DNA from: Nansenia antarctica | Taxonomy: Eukaryota > Chordata > Actinopteri > Argentiniformes > Microstomatidae | Assembly: GCA_963989245.1 (NCBI GenBank) | Contig: OZ022342.1 | Coordinates: 46,846,802 to 46,910,801 of the forward strand | Direction of reading: 5' to 3' | Length of the DNA: 64,000 nt | Shown: piece by piece, positions 35,591-49,683 of the stretch | Numbering within the stretch: the stretch's first letter is position 1 | Layout: every line of letters starts with the position of its first letter | Translations under genes and position numbers: made by a program | Notes under the pieces: generated by a model | What the model saw: only the letters and a program-made list of their open reading frames with translations | What the model was told of the DNA's origin: nothing | The model's database searches: none

Positions 35591-38500
35591 ATTTCGTTTC
35601 ATATGAATCAGTGTCATCACACTTCAAAGTGTACCGTAATGGAAAATGGAATCATTTAAGAGTTAAAAGTGTCCCGTGACTGTTCCCCTTGGTGTGACTT
35701 TATAAATACATGTTCACGTTGCGTGATGATACACACAGATGTTCCTCTCCCCTCTACAGTGTCATTACCAGCCCAGGAAGTCTCTACATGATTGACAGTT
35801 TGAGAATGTGCACTTCCCCTGATGAGCAGTACAGGCTTCAGTCTTCTCTGATACATTTATAGAAACTCCCGCTGACTTCACCCACTAATTACAATTTGAA
35901 AGGGTGAACCCCAGGAAATGAATTACATATGTAATCAACCTAAGAGGCTAAAAATGGTATTCCTGCACCAGTGACTGTACTGCAGCACCACTCACTTACA
36001 GTAACAGCACGTCGGCAGAAATGCTAAGATTGGGTGAAATGATACAGTGTGGTGGCTTGTGTTAACCAAGAACATTGTTCAGAAACATGTTGTTCAAGAC
36101 AAAGCTAAAGGACTCTTGATATCCATTCATTTTGACCAATGCTTAAGCCATCACAGTACTGTAGTTCATTCGAGGTTTTAGGATTGGCCTGCTGTAATAA
36201 ACCTATTTTTACGCTCTCACTAGATCTATATAATATAATATATATATATATTTTTTAACCATATTTAATACAAACTCATACGTAACACACATTACAGATC
36301 CAATTGTATAACATTCATAAATTCTTGCCTCATAGGCAAACAAACTGGAAATCATGTGTTGAAACGCCAACCCCAGCGAGCGTGAGATAAACCTTGCTGG
36401 AGTTCTGAGTTAAGCTAAACCTAGCTGGACTCGTGAGGTGATTGGAGTTCTGAGTTATTCGTGCTGGGAGTTCTGGGCTATTCATGATTTCATCTCATTA
36501 GCTCTTAGTGCAGCCATGACGCATACAAGCGAGAGGGAATCGTGATGCAGTTCTATGAACAGAAACGACATCCCACGTCCCTCCTCTTCCATGACACCTC
36601 TCTGGCTCTCACCTCATTGGAATGATAATATGGCGGCCGCATTTAATCTCTCCGTTTGAGAAGGATTAAGACGCAAAGAAAGCTGATATTTTCTCTTCAC
36701 GACAGATTTGCAGACCTTATCTTAATGTGGAGGGAAGAAAGTGGTGTCACCAGCGAGCTCTCAGAGCAGCCTTGTCCCTGCTATCATTCTAGACTGAGAA
36801 AATGTCACAGAGCAATATCCCTCCAGTCAATCATTCACCATTGGTATACAGGGCATGAGAGATCTGATATTGGTGCTCAATCCAATCCTATGGGTTTATT
36901 CAAGGTCACACAATGCACACAGTAATGATACCAAACCTGTCTGTGAAGAAACAGGTCACAATGGTGAGTTATGGCGATACTATTTCATCACTATATTTGG
37001 AAAATGTTTAGTGAGTGCATTCTCAGCATTACAGGGAGATGGATGGCAACGCAGAAATAAGACGGTGTTCAACACCAGTGAAAGATTGCTTTGAACTTTG
37101 ATGTATTGTTTTGTTTTGTGACTGATTGAGATATTTCGAAATGCTTGCCTTGAAAGTTGACAACATAGTGATCGATAGTTGACATCATATCAGCGTTTGT
37201 AAAGCCTCCAGTATGTAATTCTTTGTAGTGACATTTCTTCAGAACAATGTGGTTTCAGAAAAAAACACCTAACTGATGTCTCACATTAGAACGGTATGTT
37301 TGATATATCTACACTTATTTAATGGTGTGTATCTATGTATGTTTCAAATTGCAAAACCTACCAGTTCTGGTGTTATGCCCAGCTAGCGCCACCATTCAGC
37401 CTGTGATTGGCCTGTTGAAGGCAACTCTGAGGCCTCTCTGTTCCCAGGATTTTTATGATGCCAGATGGTTGGCTTCACGCTCACCCTCAGAGTGTGTGCC
37501 CTTTTAATCATGTAGAACTCAGCCTGCTACCACTGCTTTCATTACCAACCAGACAACGTCTAGTTACTAGCTAGCTGCAGCAGTGTCAAGCTCAAACCTT
37601 CCCCTAACTAGTCTCTAGAGTGTACATACACTGTAGATCATGTAAATCAAGTCTCAACCTTTCTCTCGTTCTCTCTCTCTCTCTCCTTCCCTCTCTTGAT
37701 CTCCTTTCTTCCCTCTTCACCTCCTCACTGTGTTTCAGTTCCTCGTCTACTTCCAAGCGCTGGGCCAGATATAGTGGAGCTGTGGAGCCTGAGCCTGTTT
37801 GCTTTCCTCTGTGGTAAAGATCAGGAACTGAGAAGGAGATATGCCTGTGGATTAGGGGGCCTATGCCACACTACACAAAGTGGCGTTTATTTTCATTATA
37901 TCGAACCATACAAGCTTAAGGATACGGGTGATATGGTTTGTGTTTTTTTTTGGCAACTAGCTGTTTACAATACATAGTTTCCTCAGCCAGAAGCCTTTGA
38001 AGCAGACTTTCTTGGCCTGGCTCTCTCTGGGTTTCAACTCTGTGCTTACGCAGGCACCCCAGTATAGGCCCCTGACCCTGGACTCCTAACCATAACACTG
38101 GGCTTTGTTCCCATAGGAACCTGATCTGCTGCAGTAACTCTACCTGATCTTGTGAAACTTTTCCACTGTAGAGGCTTCACACTAGCTCCACTCGGGCGAC
38201 AGAGGGCCCTGACTGTCACACTTACATTGAGCTACTGCTCAGTAGCCATCGCTTTTGAAGTTTGTGACAATTGGTAAGAAAGACAACAACAACAACAACA
38301 AATGACTGTATCTAGATCCCCTGCCACTCAAAATCATTAGCGACTTCATCATGGATAAAATGCCTATAACCAAGTATGGACACAAGTCACCTCAGGCTAT
38401 AAGGGTTATCACCTGGAGCATAGAGCTCACACTGTACCTTGTTGACAGGAGTGAACTCAGGAGAAGAATGTATATCGCCTAGAGTGGATTCCTCTCCTAG

Positions 38501-41500
38501 ACACACTTCTTGTTTTTCTGTGTGTGCCATGACTGTGCATGTTTGTTAACCCTTTAGACACAAGACTATAATGAATCCATAATAAAAACAGATACTTATG
38601 AGAACAGATGAACCGTATGCATTCTTATAATGTACGGTGTTCATTGAACACAGCATATTGTATGAATATTTCATGTTTTATGTCTTCCTTTCTCAAATGT
38701 GCCACCACAATGACAGCCATGACCTTAATCAATATCAATATCATTATCAATATGGCAAAAGGGGCACAGCACTATCTATTACTGTCATCGATTAATGAAT
38801 GAATCTGGGCATGTAAACCTAATACAGTATATTACATTGACATTTTGTTCGAGTTTAATATACCACACTGTTTGTTTAACAGGAACAATATCGGAGTAAT
38901 AAACATTTAGAAAAACTGATCCCGTTGAAGTATTTGACCTTTGAACCCACTCAACTGAAACACGTGACGAGTACACAAACACTGTCCTGTACATTTCCAG
39001 ATGCTTAAATGAGAGATGTGGTGGCCAGATTTATATGTTTTGAAACTGACCCCAATATGCAATTAAAGTGAGATATGGAGCCCTAACCCTTTCTTTAGTG
39101 GAGGCGTCCACTGGTTCATAAACCACTTTCATATAATTCTTTTCACTGGAGAGAAGACAAGAGGCCATGTTGGAGCCAAGGCATGAATAACAAACATCAG
39201 TTAAATCAGGCAGATTTGAAAGAGTCTCTGGTTTCAAGGAGGCACTGCCTGGCACCCATCTTCTTTCATCTGGATGTTACGGTCTACCACTATAGGGGTT
39301 AGACAAACACAGCACTCCCTCATCTCTAGTTTCTACACCTGATATCAACGCTTTACAATTAACCATTCAGATCCACATAATGATCCAGATAGATCCTCAT
39401 TCGAAAAGAACCTGACCTATAAACTATTGTCCTAAGTTTAGACTGCCATTGTTGTCATTGTTGCCATTGTTGAGACGGGAACCCATCGGCTGGCCTTGCA
39501 CTCCTACCAGAAGAAGTGTCAAGGAGGGAGCCCCCGGGGGCAGGTTACAAATCACTGTCTGCAAGGCGGCCATCTTTGAGACTGTAGAGTACACTTCTGT
39601 AATAACAATCCCGTTTGTCCTCAAGAGTGATCCTTGCATACTGACAGAAGGGGTTACAGATAATGACCCACCGTCTCAGTGATAGGGACGCATGAGGCTT
39701 TACCAGGAAATTCAATTTGCAGCCAGGCTCCTCGTGTCATTTAAATCGTCAGTTAACCTCTCTGTGTGTGCCGATGACGAAGTTGGAAGAGAGGTGAGAA
39801 ATAGTTGGCCGGGTCTTTGGCTCTGGGTCTAGCAGAACAGTGCAGTATGTGTGTTTAGTCTCCCAACAGTCACTCTGTTCACTGCCTCTGGCTTGCAACG
39901 CTGTGTCATGTCAGTTCACTGCGCAAGCCACTTATTGGCTCTGCAGCTCAAGCTAGAGGTAAAGGCAACCTACATGCCTTAGGTCAGGTCTGGCTGTGAA
40001 ATCTTAAAAATCCCATTTACAGTCAAGGTAAGCTAGGGACACTCAGTAAGCCTCTGCGCTCTCAAGCATTTCAGGAGCCAGGACTTAAGGAGGCAGGAAT
40101 TGGCACCGGCTCAGCGTATTGTACTAGCTTATTGCACGACAGTACATCCTATTTCACAGTGTGTTGAGATTCATGATATCTAGGCGACAGAATGTTAATG
40201 AAAATATCATATGGTAAAACACAAGAGGAAAAACTGGTATCAACTATCTCATGTTTCATCTTAAGGATGAAGCTTCAAGCAAAGTGTCTTGAAAAATCGA
40301 CATAACATATACAGTATGATTTCTCTTGCCTTCCAGAATTGTCCCTTGCATAGAGAAAGGAAACCATTTCCATTTGAATTGCAGCTGAAACTGACTTTAC
40401 ACCAGAGACCGTCGCTAACCATCTCATGGCAGGCTGCCAATGTTATTTATTATAGCAATGTGCATTTTGAAGGAAGCCTTGCTTCTCTCTGCAACTTTAC
40501 AAGAGTCTTGTACTCACAGTACAGTGCATTAACAGAAACATTCAATACAATGTATAACACTGTGTGGTGGTCTAAATGCCGATTTGTAGGTGCTTGACAC
40601 CTTCATATGCATTTTAATTGTGTAGGAGAAGCTAAAGCTAATAGGTCAGCTATCCTTTTCTGACTCCAGCAGTCTCTTCGACTGACAAGTTTCCCCAGAG
40701 GCTTGTACCATACATTGGCTAACAAGCATCCCCGGTAAATGCTCTCATAGGTCAGAGTGAAATAAATTAGTAAATGTCAAGTGGGTTTGAACCATGGAGT
40801 TTAATTGTGCTGGGTATTCCTCTCAACTGTACTGTGGCGTGCACACGGACAGGGAAAGGGAGGAAGTATCACTGCACAAGAGAAGGATGTTATTACATAT
40901 TGTGGAGTTTAGCTTCACCATAAGTAATGTATGTAGGATTGTGGTTTTCGTAACTGTGTTATTAATGTCAAAGAGAAAAGCCCATCTTGAGACAAAATGT
41001 CCCTTCCTCGTAACGACATGACAGGGTTCATAGGCAGAGCAGAGAAGCAGGGCCGGGCTTTCCAAAGGGGCTTGGTCTTCTTGGCCTTCTACCCGTCCAA
41101 TCGCTGTGAATGATCTGCCTCACAGGGACCTCTAAGTCGTGGCAAAACATGCCAAACTAGATTCCACTTCCAACGCAAGGGTGTACTTAAGCGCATCTAA
41201 GACATATTTGATTCTCCCGTTGCCTGGGTTACGTGAAGCACACAATGAGTAGCCATGGAGTCGCCTGTAATTACAGAACAGGGTCTCCTTCAGAGGCTTT
41301 TAATCTTCCACATTAATACACTTAGATCACACCAACCCTCTGGCAATCTCACACATGGACATGGACATCACTCTCAAGACTTATTCTGTCATCACTTACA
41401 GCTCATAAACTCATATAAATAAATTCATATAAATGAACAATCATCATTTCATCTTTGTAACACGTGAAGTATGATGGAGTGTCCCCTCTAAAGGTGCTGT

Positions 41501-42244
41501 GGAAAAGAACATGCTCATTATTCTTCACTTACTGTACATTTCTTGCCAGAGGAATCCCAACAGGGCAGTCAGAAAATCACACACTTGCTTTGTGTTTTAA
41601 GATAAAGTAGTGACAGCAATTCTAGGTAGACATAGACAATATTCAGACTTTGAAGAAGAAGAAAAAAAAAATCAACAAGAAAAAAAAAATCAACAAGAAA
41701 AAACGAAAAAAACAAAACAAAGGAGTGTGTAGTGCCAGTTTATGTGGGGTTGGGGGAGGGAGTAAGATAGTCAGCGACATAAAAAAAAAAGGGGAGGGAG
41801 ATGGAGAGGTAGAGAGAGGGGAGAATGGAAGGAAAAGAGGAGTGTCTGAGTTTCCGCCCATCAGGAATTGTGTCTCATCTCCTGGAACCAGGTTAAAGCC
41901 CCAGTGCTCCAAATGAGAGGGCCCTGGAGCAAGGCTGCAATCTCTGCTGGAGAAATCACTGGACTGTGCTCATCAGCTGTAAACATGTCACCGCCAAACT
42001 AGGTCACTGTTCTCTCCCCACAGATCAACCAGAGGGTTCCAGCGTGCCTCTAGTTAGCTCCACTACCTTCTGCACTGCACCTCCAGATGACACAGCCCAC
42101 TTTCTCCCCGTTGTGGTTTATAGGACATGTCACAGCATCTCGCTCCAGAGGTAGTTAAGATGGTGGAGTCTGCTCTTATTCTCTCCTCTACCCCAGCCAC
42201 CCCTCTTCCTCTCCCTTTAACAGGCATTCCAGACAGGCCAGAGC
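35591..42244. other. Gene-poor interval between cd180 and pik3r1, part 2
   Basis: No credible exon. It holds an (ACA)n run at about 38286-38302, an A-rich purine tract at 41650-41720, and a local repetition of GGAGTTCTGAG at about 36395-36475. Nothing else is recognised. Confidence 0.45.
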
Positions 42245-42540
42245 TATTGTGAGAGAGGGAAAGGGAGAGGGAGAGGGAGAGGGAAAGGGAGAGGGAGAGG
42301 GAGAGGGAGAGGGAGAGGGAGAGGGAGAGGGAGAGGGAGAGGGAGAGGGAGAGGGAGAGGGAGGGGGAGAGGGACAGGGACAGGGGAGGGGGAGGGAGAG
42401 GGAAAGGCAGAGGGGTAGGAGGGAAGAGGGTAAGGGAGAGAAAGAGGGAGAGGGACAGGGGAGGGAGAGGGAGAGGGAAAGGCAGAGGGTTAGGAGGGAA
42501 GAGGGTAAGGGAGAGAAAGAGGGAGAGGGAGAGGGAGGTG
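42245..42540. repeat. (GGGAGA)n purine minisatellite
   Basis: A pure six-base array of GAGAGG units at 42251-42370, followed by a longer period of about 75 bases that repeats once (modules GGGAAAGGCAGAGGG, TAGGAGGGAAGAGGGTAAGG). All G/A on the plus strand. Confidence 0.95.
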
Positions 42541-43740
42541 ATGATGACTGGAGAGGTCAGAGTTCTCTGGTGGAAATGCCTGAGGAAGAAGAGGCTGTCA
42601 CGCACATGAGCTGGGAAACCAGAGACTTGGTATTGAGGAACTCAGGGGAAAGGACAACCAAATACAGTATACAGAGCCCTTTAAAAGATACCCCTGAAAG
42701 AAGAGTACAGTATACCCTGAAAGAAGAGTATAGTATATGATATCTGGAGTGACCAGTTAGAAGTTCAATGATGTCTAAACATACAGCCAGCGTAACTTTT
42801 AACTATATTTGGAGGTGCTTTTAAATTCAAAGTGTCCTTCAAAGTCTTTAAGCATTAGGTCTTAAAAGGTGAAGTAAGTAGTTTTGAGTTTTTGCTATCC
42901 TCTATGGCCACACTGAACATATGAAAACATACTGTACATATGCTATGTTTTCTAATTGCAGCAATTGTGTGCATAGCCTTGTATACAAGCAAAACAAAAT
43001 AGGTTTATAAAAGCCAGTGCTCAACCATGACACCAGATGTTAGGAAGCTTTTTGTTTAGACCAAACAAACAGCGCTCTTCACTGCACGTTCTTCATCATA
43101 TGATCTCACTCAGCTTGATTGCTACCGATTTATTACGGCCAATTAGCACTATTTATAACACTAAAAGCAACATACTGGACCTTTTACACTCCATTGGTTT
43201 GGCAAAAATATTTTCTCAGCAAAGCTCCACACCAGTTCATTACCCTAATCCATAAATTATGTTCAAGGTCTTTGTTCAAGATGCCCCGTAAATCCAAGAC
43301 AGAAGGTGGAGGTTACTGGCTTGTGAGGGGAACTGAACATCTGGCATAACGCAAACTTCCTGGGCCTTTTCATCCTCTGCTTGTTTGAAGCAGCTCTTTT
43401 CATCATTTTTGATAAAAAGATGGAGTTTTATTGCAACATGTTTCAAGACTTTATGGCTTATGGCTGTATATATGTGACAGAAATGGCAGTGTTGAGATGT
43501 CCTGATTATAACAAAGACACAGCTGCTGATGTTTCCCCCTTGAGAAAACCTTTATCGTGCTGTTTAGTGTACCCGTTTGTCAAGTTGAGGTGCAAAGACT
43601 TTAAAATACTGCAAAGACTTAAAACTAATGTTCTATGACTGCCTATAACTACTGTACATCTTAACTTTGCACAAAACATCACTTTACTAAAATGTATGAG
43701 ATTCTTGTGAAATATAACAGGGATTGTAACTTTTATAGTG
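42541..43740. other. Intergenic DNA
   Basis: A 22-base unit with CCTGAAAGAAGAGTA is repeated at about 42690-42738. No gene is recognised. Confidence 0.45.
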
Positions 43741-43753
43741 CACACACACAGAC

Positions 43754-43809
<56 letters not shown>

Positions 43810-43810
43810 A

Positions 43811-43889
<79 letters not shown>
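43741..43889. repeat. (CA)n microsatellite
   Basis: About 148 bases of ACACAC with a few G/A interruptions (CACGCACA, ACAAACAC, ACGCGCAC). Long His/Thr and Cys/Val frames here are artefacts. Confidence 0.97.
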
Positions 43890-43891
<2 letters not shown>

Positions 43892-44681
43892 TAAATAGTA
43901 CCAGGAATTTGGGTCCAGTAAGGGAACTAAAACTTGCAAAATCAGCAACCACAGACCACCTTGAACTATAAAACACAGCCTACTGCTTCTAAAGAACCTA
44001 AAGCTCCTCACATGGGAGAGAGACTTAGTATATGTATCAAACTCTTTAGTTTCACCCACGTATTATAGTTGACGTCAGTGTCTGTGGAGAGCTTACTGTT
44101 AACAGTGAACTCTGCTGCAATGTAACAAAGTAGGAGTAAAAGATCTTCGTATGTTTAATGGGAGCTTACATTAATTCGAAATCCTATTCTATCAAAAGCC
44201 CCCTTCATTGTTTGTACTTAGTAAGGACGTGAGAGTGGGCACTTCTACTCAGTCACGCTGAATACTCCCAGTGTGCTCATTGAATCATAGTTACAGTATA
44301 TCAATATGCAAGATTAAGATGTACTTTGTTCTGATATTTATGTTTTATGTTTGTCCAGCATGGGGGTGAGTCTGGTTTCAAAGGCTTCTCAGTTCATAGA
44401 TGTTCAGTCCAGTTATAGGTCTTGCCAAAGATACACAACATTACCCACAAGCCCCTCCTCCACAAACACTCACAATGCTTTGCAGGTTGGACCTCATTTC
44501 AAATATGGACGACTCATACAAATGATTTACCATACTGTTTGACAAAACAGTTTCATCATTGTTTGAAGTGCAAGATTGGCTATTTGCTGAACCGTTAGCT
44601 ATTCACATGTCTCATAAAGGCGTTCACTGTTTCAATGCAACTGACATCTGGGTACCAGGATTGAACCTTGGAGGAATTGTG

Positions 44682-44790
44682 TAATGTGTGTAGAGAATGT
44701 CATGTGTAGTAATGTGTGTAGAGAATGTCATGTGTTGTAACGTGTGTAGAGAATGTTATGTGTAGTAATGTGTGTAAACTGTAGAGAATG
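44682..44790. repeat. 28-bp tandem repeat, about four copies
   Basis: Units starting TAATGTGTGTAGAGAATGTC at 44682, 44710, 44738 and 44766, with a few substitutions; the last is interrupted by AAACTG. Confidence 0.9.
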
Positions 44791-46495
44791 AACAAGTTAT
44801 GGCTAAACTAGCAAAGAATCCTATTGTCTCCAATAGTTTTATATGAATGAATCTCTGAAGTGTTCCCCCACACAAAAGTGAATGATGTTAGCATGCAAGC
44901 CTGTACTTATATACTGCAGAGGAATTTGCTGAAGATTTTCCCAATTGTGGGACTTGGAATTAGCACCAGTAAATGAAACAGTGAAGAGAGAAAGGTGGCT
45001 CTCCTTCACACTGTGGAATGCAAATACTAGGCGAGACAAATCAAACTTTATCAACTGTCTGAGCTGTCTGCCAACACTTTACTTATTAAAGCAAATCAAT
45101 AAGGCATATCTACTCCATTTTTGCTTGTCAGAGAACATGGCTGAACAGCTCAACGGGCAAAAGAAGATTAATCGAGACAAGCACCAAGCTCCAGCCAGTC
45201 TGTCTCCACTCAAAGAGCCCTTTCAAGCGAGGAGAGCCTCACAATTTATAGCCTCGTGTCTATTGTGAGGCTCCATACAGGCAGAGAACTGTACTGTTTT
45301 GTGTAATGATTTGGAGATCATAAACTATCACTCTATTCTCACCGTGGACCTTGGCTGCAGCATGCAGTGGCTTGCACAGACTTGAACGGAAATACTGTTA
45401 ATTTTAGACTGTCAGCAAACCCCCTAAACACAGCTCATAGAGACACCGTTGTTACCTCAAAACTTCCTGTTTATCATGCTTGATTTAATTCTGTGTGAAA
45501 CATAAGCACAGCAGTAGCTCTGCATAAACATGTAGATACATTATATAAAATCTACTGTATCTATCTTCACTGTGTGGAATACGTCATTGAAATTACAATC
45601 TGATGCTTGGATCAACATAATAAACGAGCCTGAAATGAATTTGCATGAGAAGAAAACTGTGTGCAAGCAAAGTATGCAGCCTTTGCATAGTCAGTGTACA
45701 CAGACAAAACCTTAACTACTGCACAGCTCAAATGCTGCAGTTGATTACCAAAAGTTAATAACATTGATAGATGCTCTATCATATTTCACAGTCCCAGTAC
45801 TTCAAGCTCTGTTGTCCAGGATATTATGTGGTGATAAACCTAATAACAATGTCCCTTCTCCCTTAGTTCACATGGCCTCACATGAATAATGGCAAATCGT
45901 GGAAGCTTTGCCTAAATGTAAATGTTCATACATGAGACTGGGAGATAATGCAGCAGAAAGGTGACTGAAAGAAAAGGTTTGTATGCTGGGGAAGGAGGTC
46001 CCTGCTGTGGTAGGAAACCAAAGCATAAGGAGAACTTTTCTTTTTCTCTTTTCTGGTTTTGTTTAAATAGGCGTTGGTGGGTGATGCATTTCACAAGTTC
46101 CTCTCATGTCAGCAGGCATTATGGGATTGTCCGTGTGAGAATTCTCAGCTTGCTCACAAAAGTAAAAGAATCAGTGAATAGGGAGGGTGAAAATGAAAGA
46201 CTTGGGCACCGAACAGCTCTGTTCATTGAGGTTAGTCATTATGAAAAGTCTTGAAAAAAAAATCACAGATTAATGGTTTAAGGGGCCCAATCCACTGGGT
46301 GAATTCTTAAAAGGTAGATTAAACATTTACGGCAGTGCCAGAAAAGAAGCCTTTTGTCACGTACCTGGAGGTTTCATTCAATCAGAAAAAGCCTGCAAAT
46401 GCTGCACATCCCAGGTCGTCAACAAACCTAGAGGATGTTATTCTGGCAGGATGGCTGTGGCCCACTGTGCTTCATGCCACATGTAATCAGCCGCA

Positions 46496-46563
46496 TACAG
46501 TATCTATACAGTATCTATACAGTATCTATACAGTATCTATACAGTATCTATACAGTATCTATA
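46496..46563. repeat. 11-bp tandem repeat CTATACAGTAT, six copies
   Basis: Six near-perfect CTATACAGTAT units. The core TACAGTAT is also scattered widely through the window. Confidence 0.95.
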
Positions 46564-49321
46564 TGCCCCCAAGTGTTTTTTATTCAGTCCAATAAGTGTT
46601 TCCTTGTGGAGAGCAATATTCTATAATACATAAAGAATTAAAACATAGTTTTGCATATATTTGATTTGATTTTATCACAGGTTTATAACACTGCTGGCAA
46701 AACGAATTTGAGATTCAGTTACTTACTCACATATTGAGTTTGAGCTTTAACTTTTTAACATGAATTGGGCACCTGATGAATGAGTACGGCAGTTCTCACT
46801 TAAATCATTACATCCATTTGAGAACACAAAGACACACTTGTGAGGTAAAAGGCTATGACATATACAGTATATATCTGATATGTATGACACACCAAACACC
46901 CAAAACATTTATTCTGTGAACTTGATGTTCAACATAGGTCTTCAGTACTGTATGTTGAAACGTGGCAGTTGTAAGCCAACCTAAATAAAGTTCACAAAAG
47001 GAGTGCCTTAATCTTTGTTGTAGGCTTATTGTTTCACATTTGTTCTACTCCAGCCACAGTATAGTTTTGCTTTCAGTGTAGGTCTGTTGGATGCTCAATT
47101 TCTTAACATAATATACTGTATGTCTACAGTACCGCTTTGTGCTAGATTAAAACACATTTTGTGCCATATTCAAAGCAGGTTACTCTCAAACTGTTGCAGT
47201 GTATTTCTGTTGTTGACCTACTTTGCAGTGTTGTTGAATGCATTATGACAGTTGGTGGTCTGACAGCACATACATTTCGATATCCTATCATTAACATAAT
47301 AAAGGCTGCTGGTTTGGAGGTCCCACAGTTTGGTGGGCCTCTATGGTATGTCATGGTAATGCACAGGTTCTGGTGCTTCCCATGGCAAATCTGACCAAAC
47401 TGATTCAATACTGTCAGCCAAAATCCTCACAACACATTTCACCAGGAAATGGTGATAGAAAACACATAGATACACAATACATAAAACAGAATAGAAGTTC
47501 CTTTCTGCGGCCAGTCATCATATGTAATGGTGTGACTACATATGATCCCAATAATATGCACAGCTGCCAAGACCAACATTATGTGGAGGGAACTGATTTC
47601 CTCTGCTTGAAAGATCCCACAAAAGGAGGGTGGGAGGGTCTTACTGAAAAGTTACGGTCCTTACAACTGTAGGTCTAATACCAGTGGTTCAATAGAATTC
47701 AAAAGAGATAAATAGCGTAGCAGACAGGAATAAAGAAACAATTTGAATGTAGCTGAAATGGCAGGCTTAAATGTGTTTTATGCATGCAATATGCATATGC
47801 AGAGGAGCTTAAAAAGAGAGGGGAAAGCAAAGAGATGGGGCGACTGTTTGGGGCTCTTATGGTTACTCATACGGGGGTAGTGAGGGATAAACAAAAGACG
47901 TCACCTAGTTCAAATCCATCTATTCAGCAGTCATAAAAGGAACTGCTCCTCTATTTTGTCACGCTTATAGTTCTAAAGAGACTGTAGGAGCCAAGCAAAT
48001 ATGTAGGCTTGGAAATACACAAACACAGTATTTAAAATCATTCCATGACATAGTTTAGTTCTAAACTATGCAGGGAGTTGCTCTTCCAATGTCAAAATTA
48101 TAACGTGTCAGACATCAACTTACTATATTGTCATAAATACATATGGTAGATATAACTTTTGACAGTTATTCATATAACTTTAGACAGTTATTTCAGACAT
48201 GCCATTCTCCACGCTTTCCAAATTGGTAACACAATTTGGCGGCCATTTTTTTTGAGAAAGTGATGAGAATAACAGATAGAGTGGTCTTAAGTAAGAGGTC
48301 GATTTTGCTAATGTAGGAGCTAAAGACAATGCCCTGCATTTGAAATGTGGTTAAGGGATCTGGGGGAGACCATTGACCTGAAGAGAATGCGTCTAAAAGT
48401 AGCTGAAAGATTCTGAGCTTGAATAAAACATGCAATCCAGCTCTGGAATACTTGTGAGATGCACTAGAAAAAGCAGAACGGGGAAGACTGGAATCTATCA
48501 TTTCACTTGCCTTTACTGTTAATATCAACTTAAAGCATTTCTGCATGGCTAGCATGAACATTGGTTGAGACTATACACTGTCTTCTGAGTACAGTAAGGA
48601 GGGAGTAATTGCTCAAAGCAAAAGTTCAAAGTTTAACTTTGAACCAACAGACAGTGGCAAATCCATTTTTTGTTTGACAGAAATGCCATCATATCAAAAC
48701 ACTTACTGTATGTTGGTATGATGACAGTTTGGTATAACAAGTAGGCATAATTAGTGCATGCAAATCTGGTTTGGGCTTGTATGTCTGTATTCTCCAGTTG
48801 CCTCTGGATATGTCTGTGCTCTGGCTATAAAAATACAGGTTAGGGGAGGAACTCTCTGGAAAACACCACTTTTCAGAGGTGCTGCTATCCTCATCCACGT
48901 AATATCATTACATAACACAGCGTGCGGGTTATACAGTAGAGAGTACAGTGCAAACAAAGCATTACAACTTGCACCGTTTGCACAAAATGTCGTCTCAACA
49001 GTTGGTATCAGTGGGGGTTTTATTGTGTTTTTGTCTTATCCATAACCCTGAGAGTGTGTTGGATTACATTTGAATAACCCCTTTATGTAACAGAAAGTTG
49101 AGTCCCTGCGGGCAGCTGTTGGAGTGCAGCCAATGTCCATTAAGGAAGTGAGATGTTCCCCATGTTGTCTGCTGTGTCAGAGTCACTGAGAGCATACTGC
49201 TCAATGAATTACTTTCCTAATAAATACAAATAAATAGCAGCAGGGTTTGGCCAGCATTTGGGATTCTGTCACCAAGGAAACCGTTCCACAGCTCGTTTTT
49301 AAAGTGTGGATACAATACTAA

Positions 49322-49445
49322 GGGCTGGTTGTCCTGGCCTAGATTAGACATAGTCCTAGACTAAAACATAGAATCACCATTGAACATTTTCTTTTGTCCA
49401 AGACGAGGCTTAATCTGTGTCTGGGAAGTTTTGACTTTTAGACTA
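49322..49445. mobile_element. Degenerate palindromic MITE, Harbinger-like
   Basis: Starts after CTAA with GGGCTGGTTGTCCTGG and continues CTAGATTAGACATAGTCCTAG. The opposite half reads AGGCTTAATCTGTGTCTGGG, the inverse. A half copy lies near 1326-1380 (GGGCCCGTTTCCCAGACTCA). TAA-type flanks and GGGC termini suggest PIF/Harbinger. Confidence 0.65.
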
Positions 49446-49683
49446 AGGCAGGCACATACTACATCAATGTACACACTTGAATTTCCAAGGTAATGCCCTC
49501 TGTGTTTTTACTCATGGAGGCAGAAGTACAATATAATGAAACCTCTCTCTTAAATGTTATGCAGACTGTGACAGGAGATCACAGATAATCAGAAGACTTA
49601 ATGCAAGTGACATAAGTAATTAGCTATTTAGGAGCCCAGGAAACTTAGGCTAACAGCCACAAACAGCCACAGTTGCAATCACA

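Larger units (their letters stand above)
43890..49321. other. Gene-poor interval between cd180 and pik3r1, part 3
   Basis: No credible exon. It contains the two short tandem arrays listed separately at 44682 and 46496. Confidence 0.45.

Noticed and set aside
42249..42740. Gly/Glu/Arg-rich 163-codon ORF and its Ser/Leu-rich opposite
   Set aside because: Driven by the GGGAGA array; no conserved domain.
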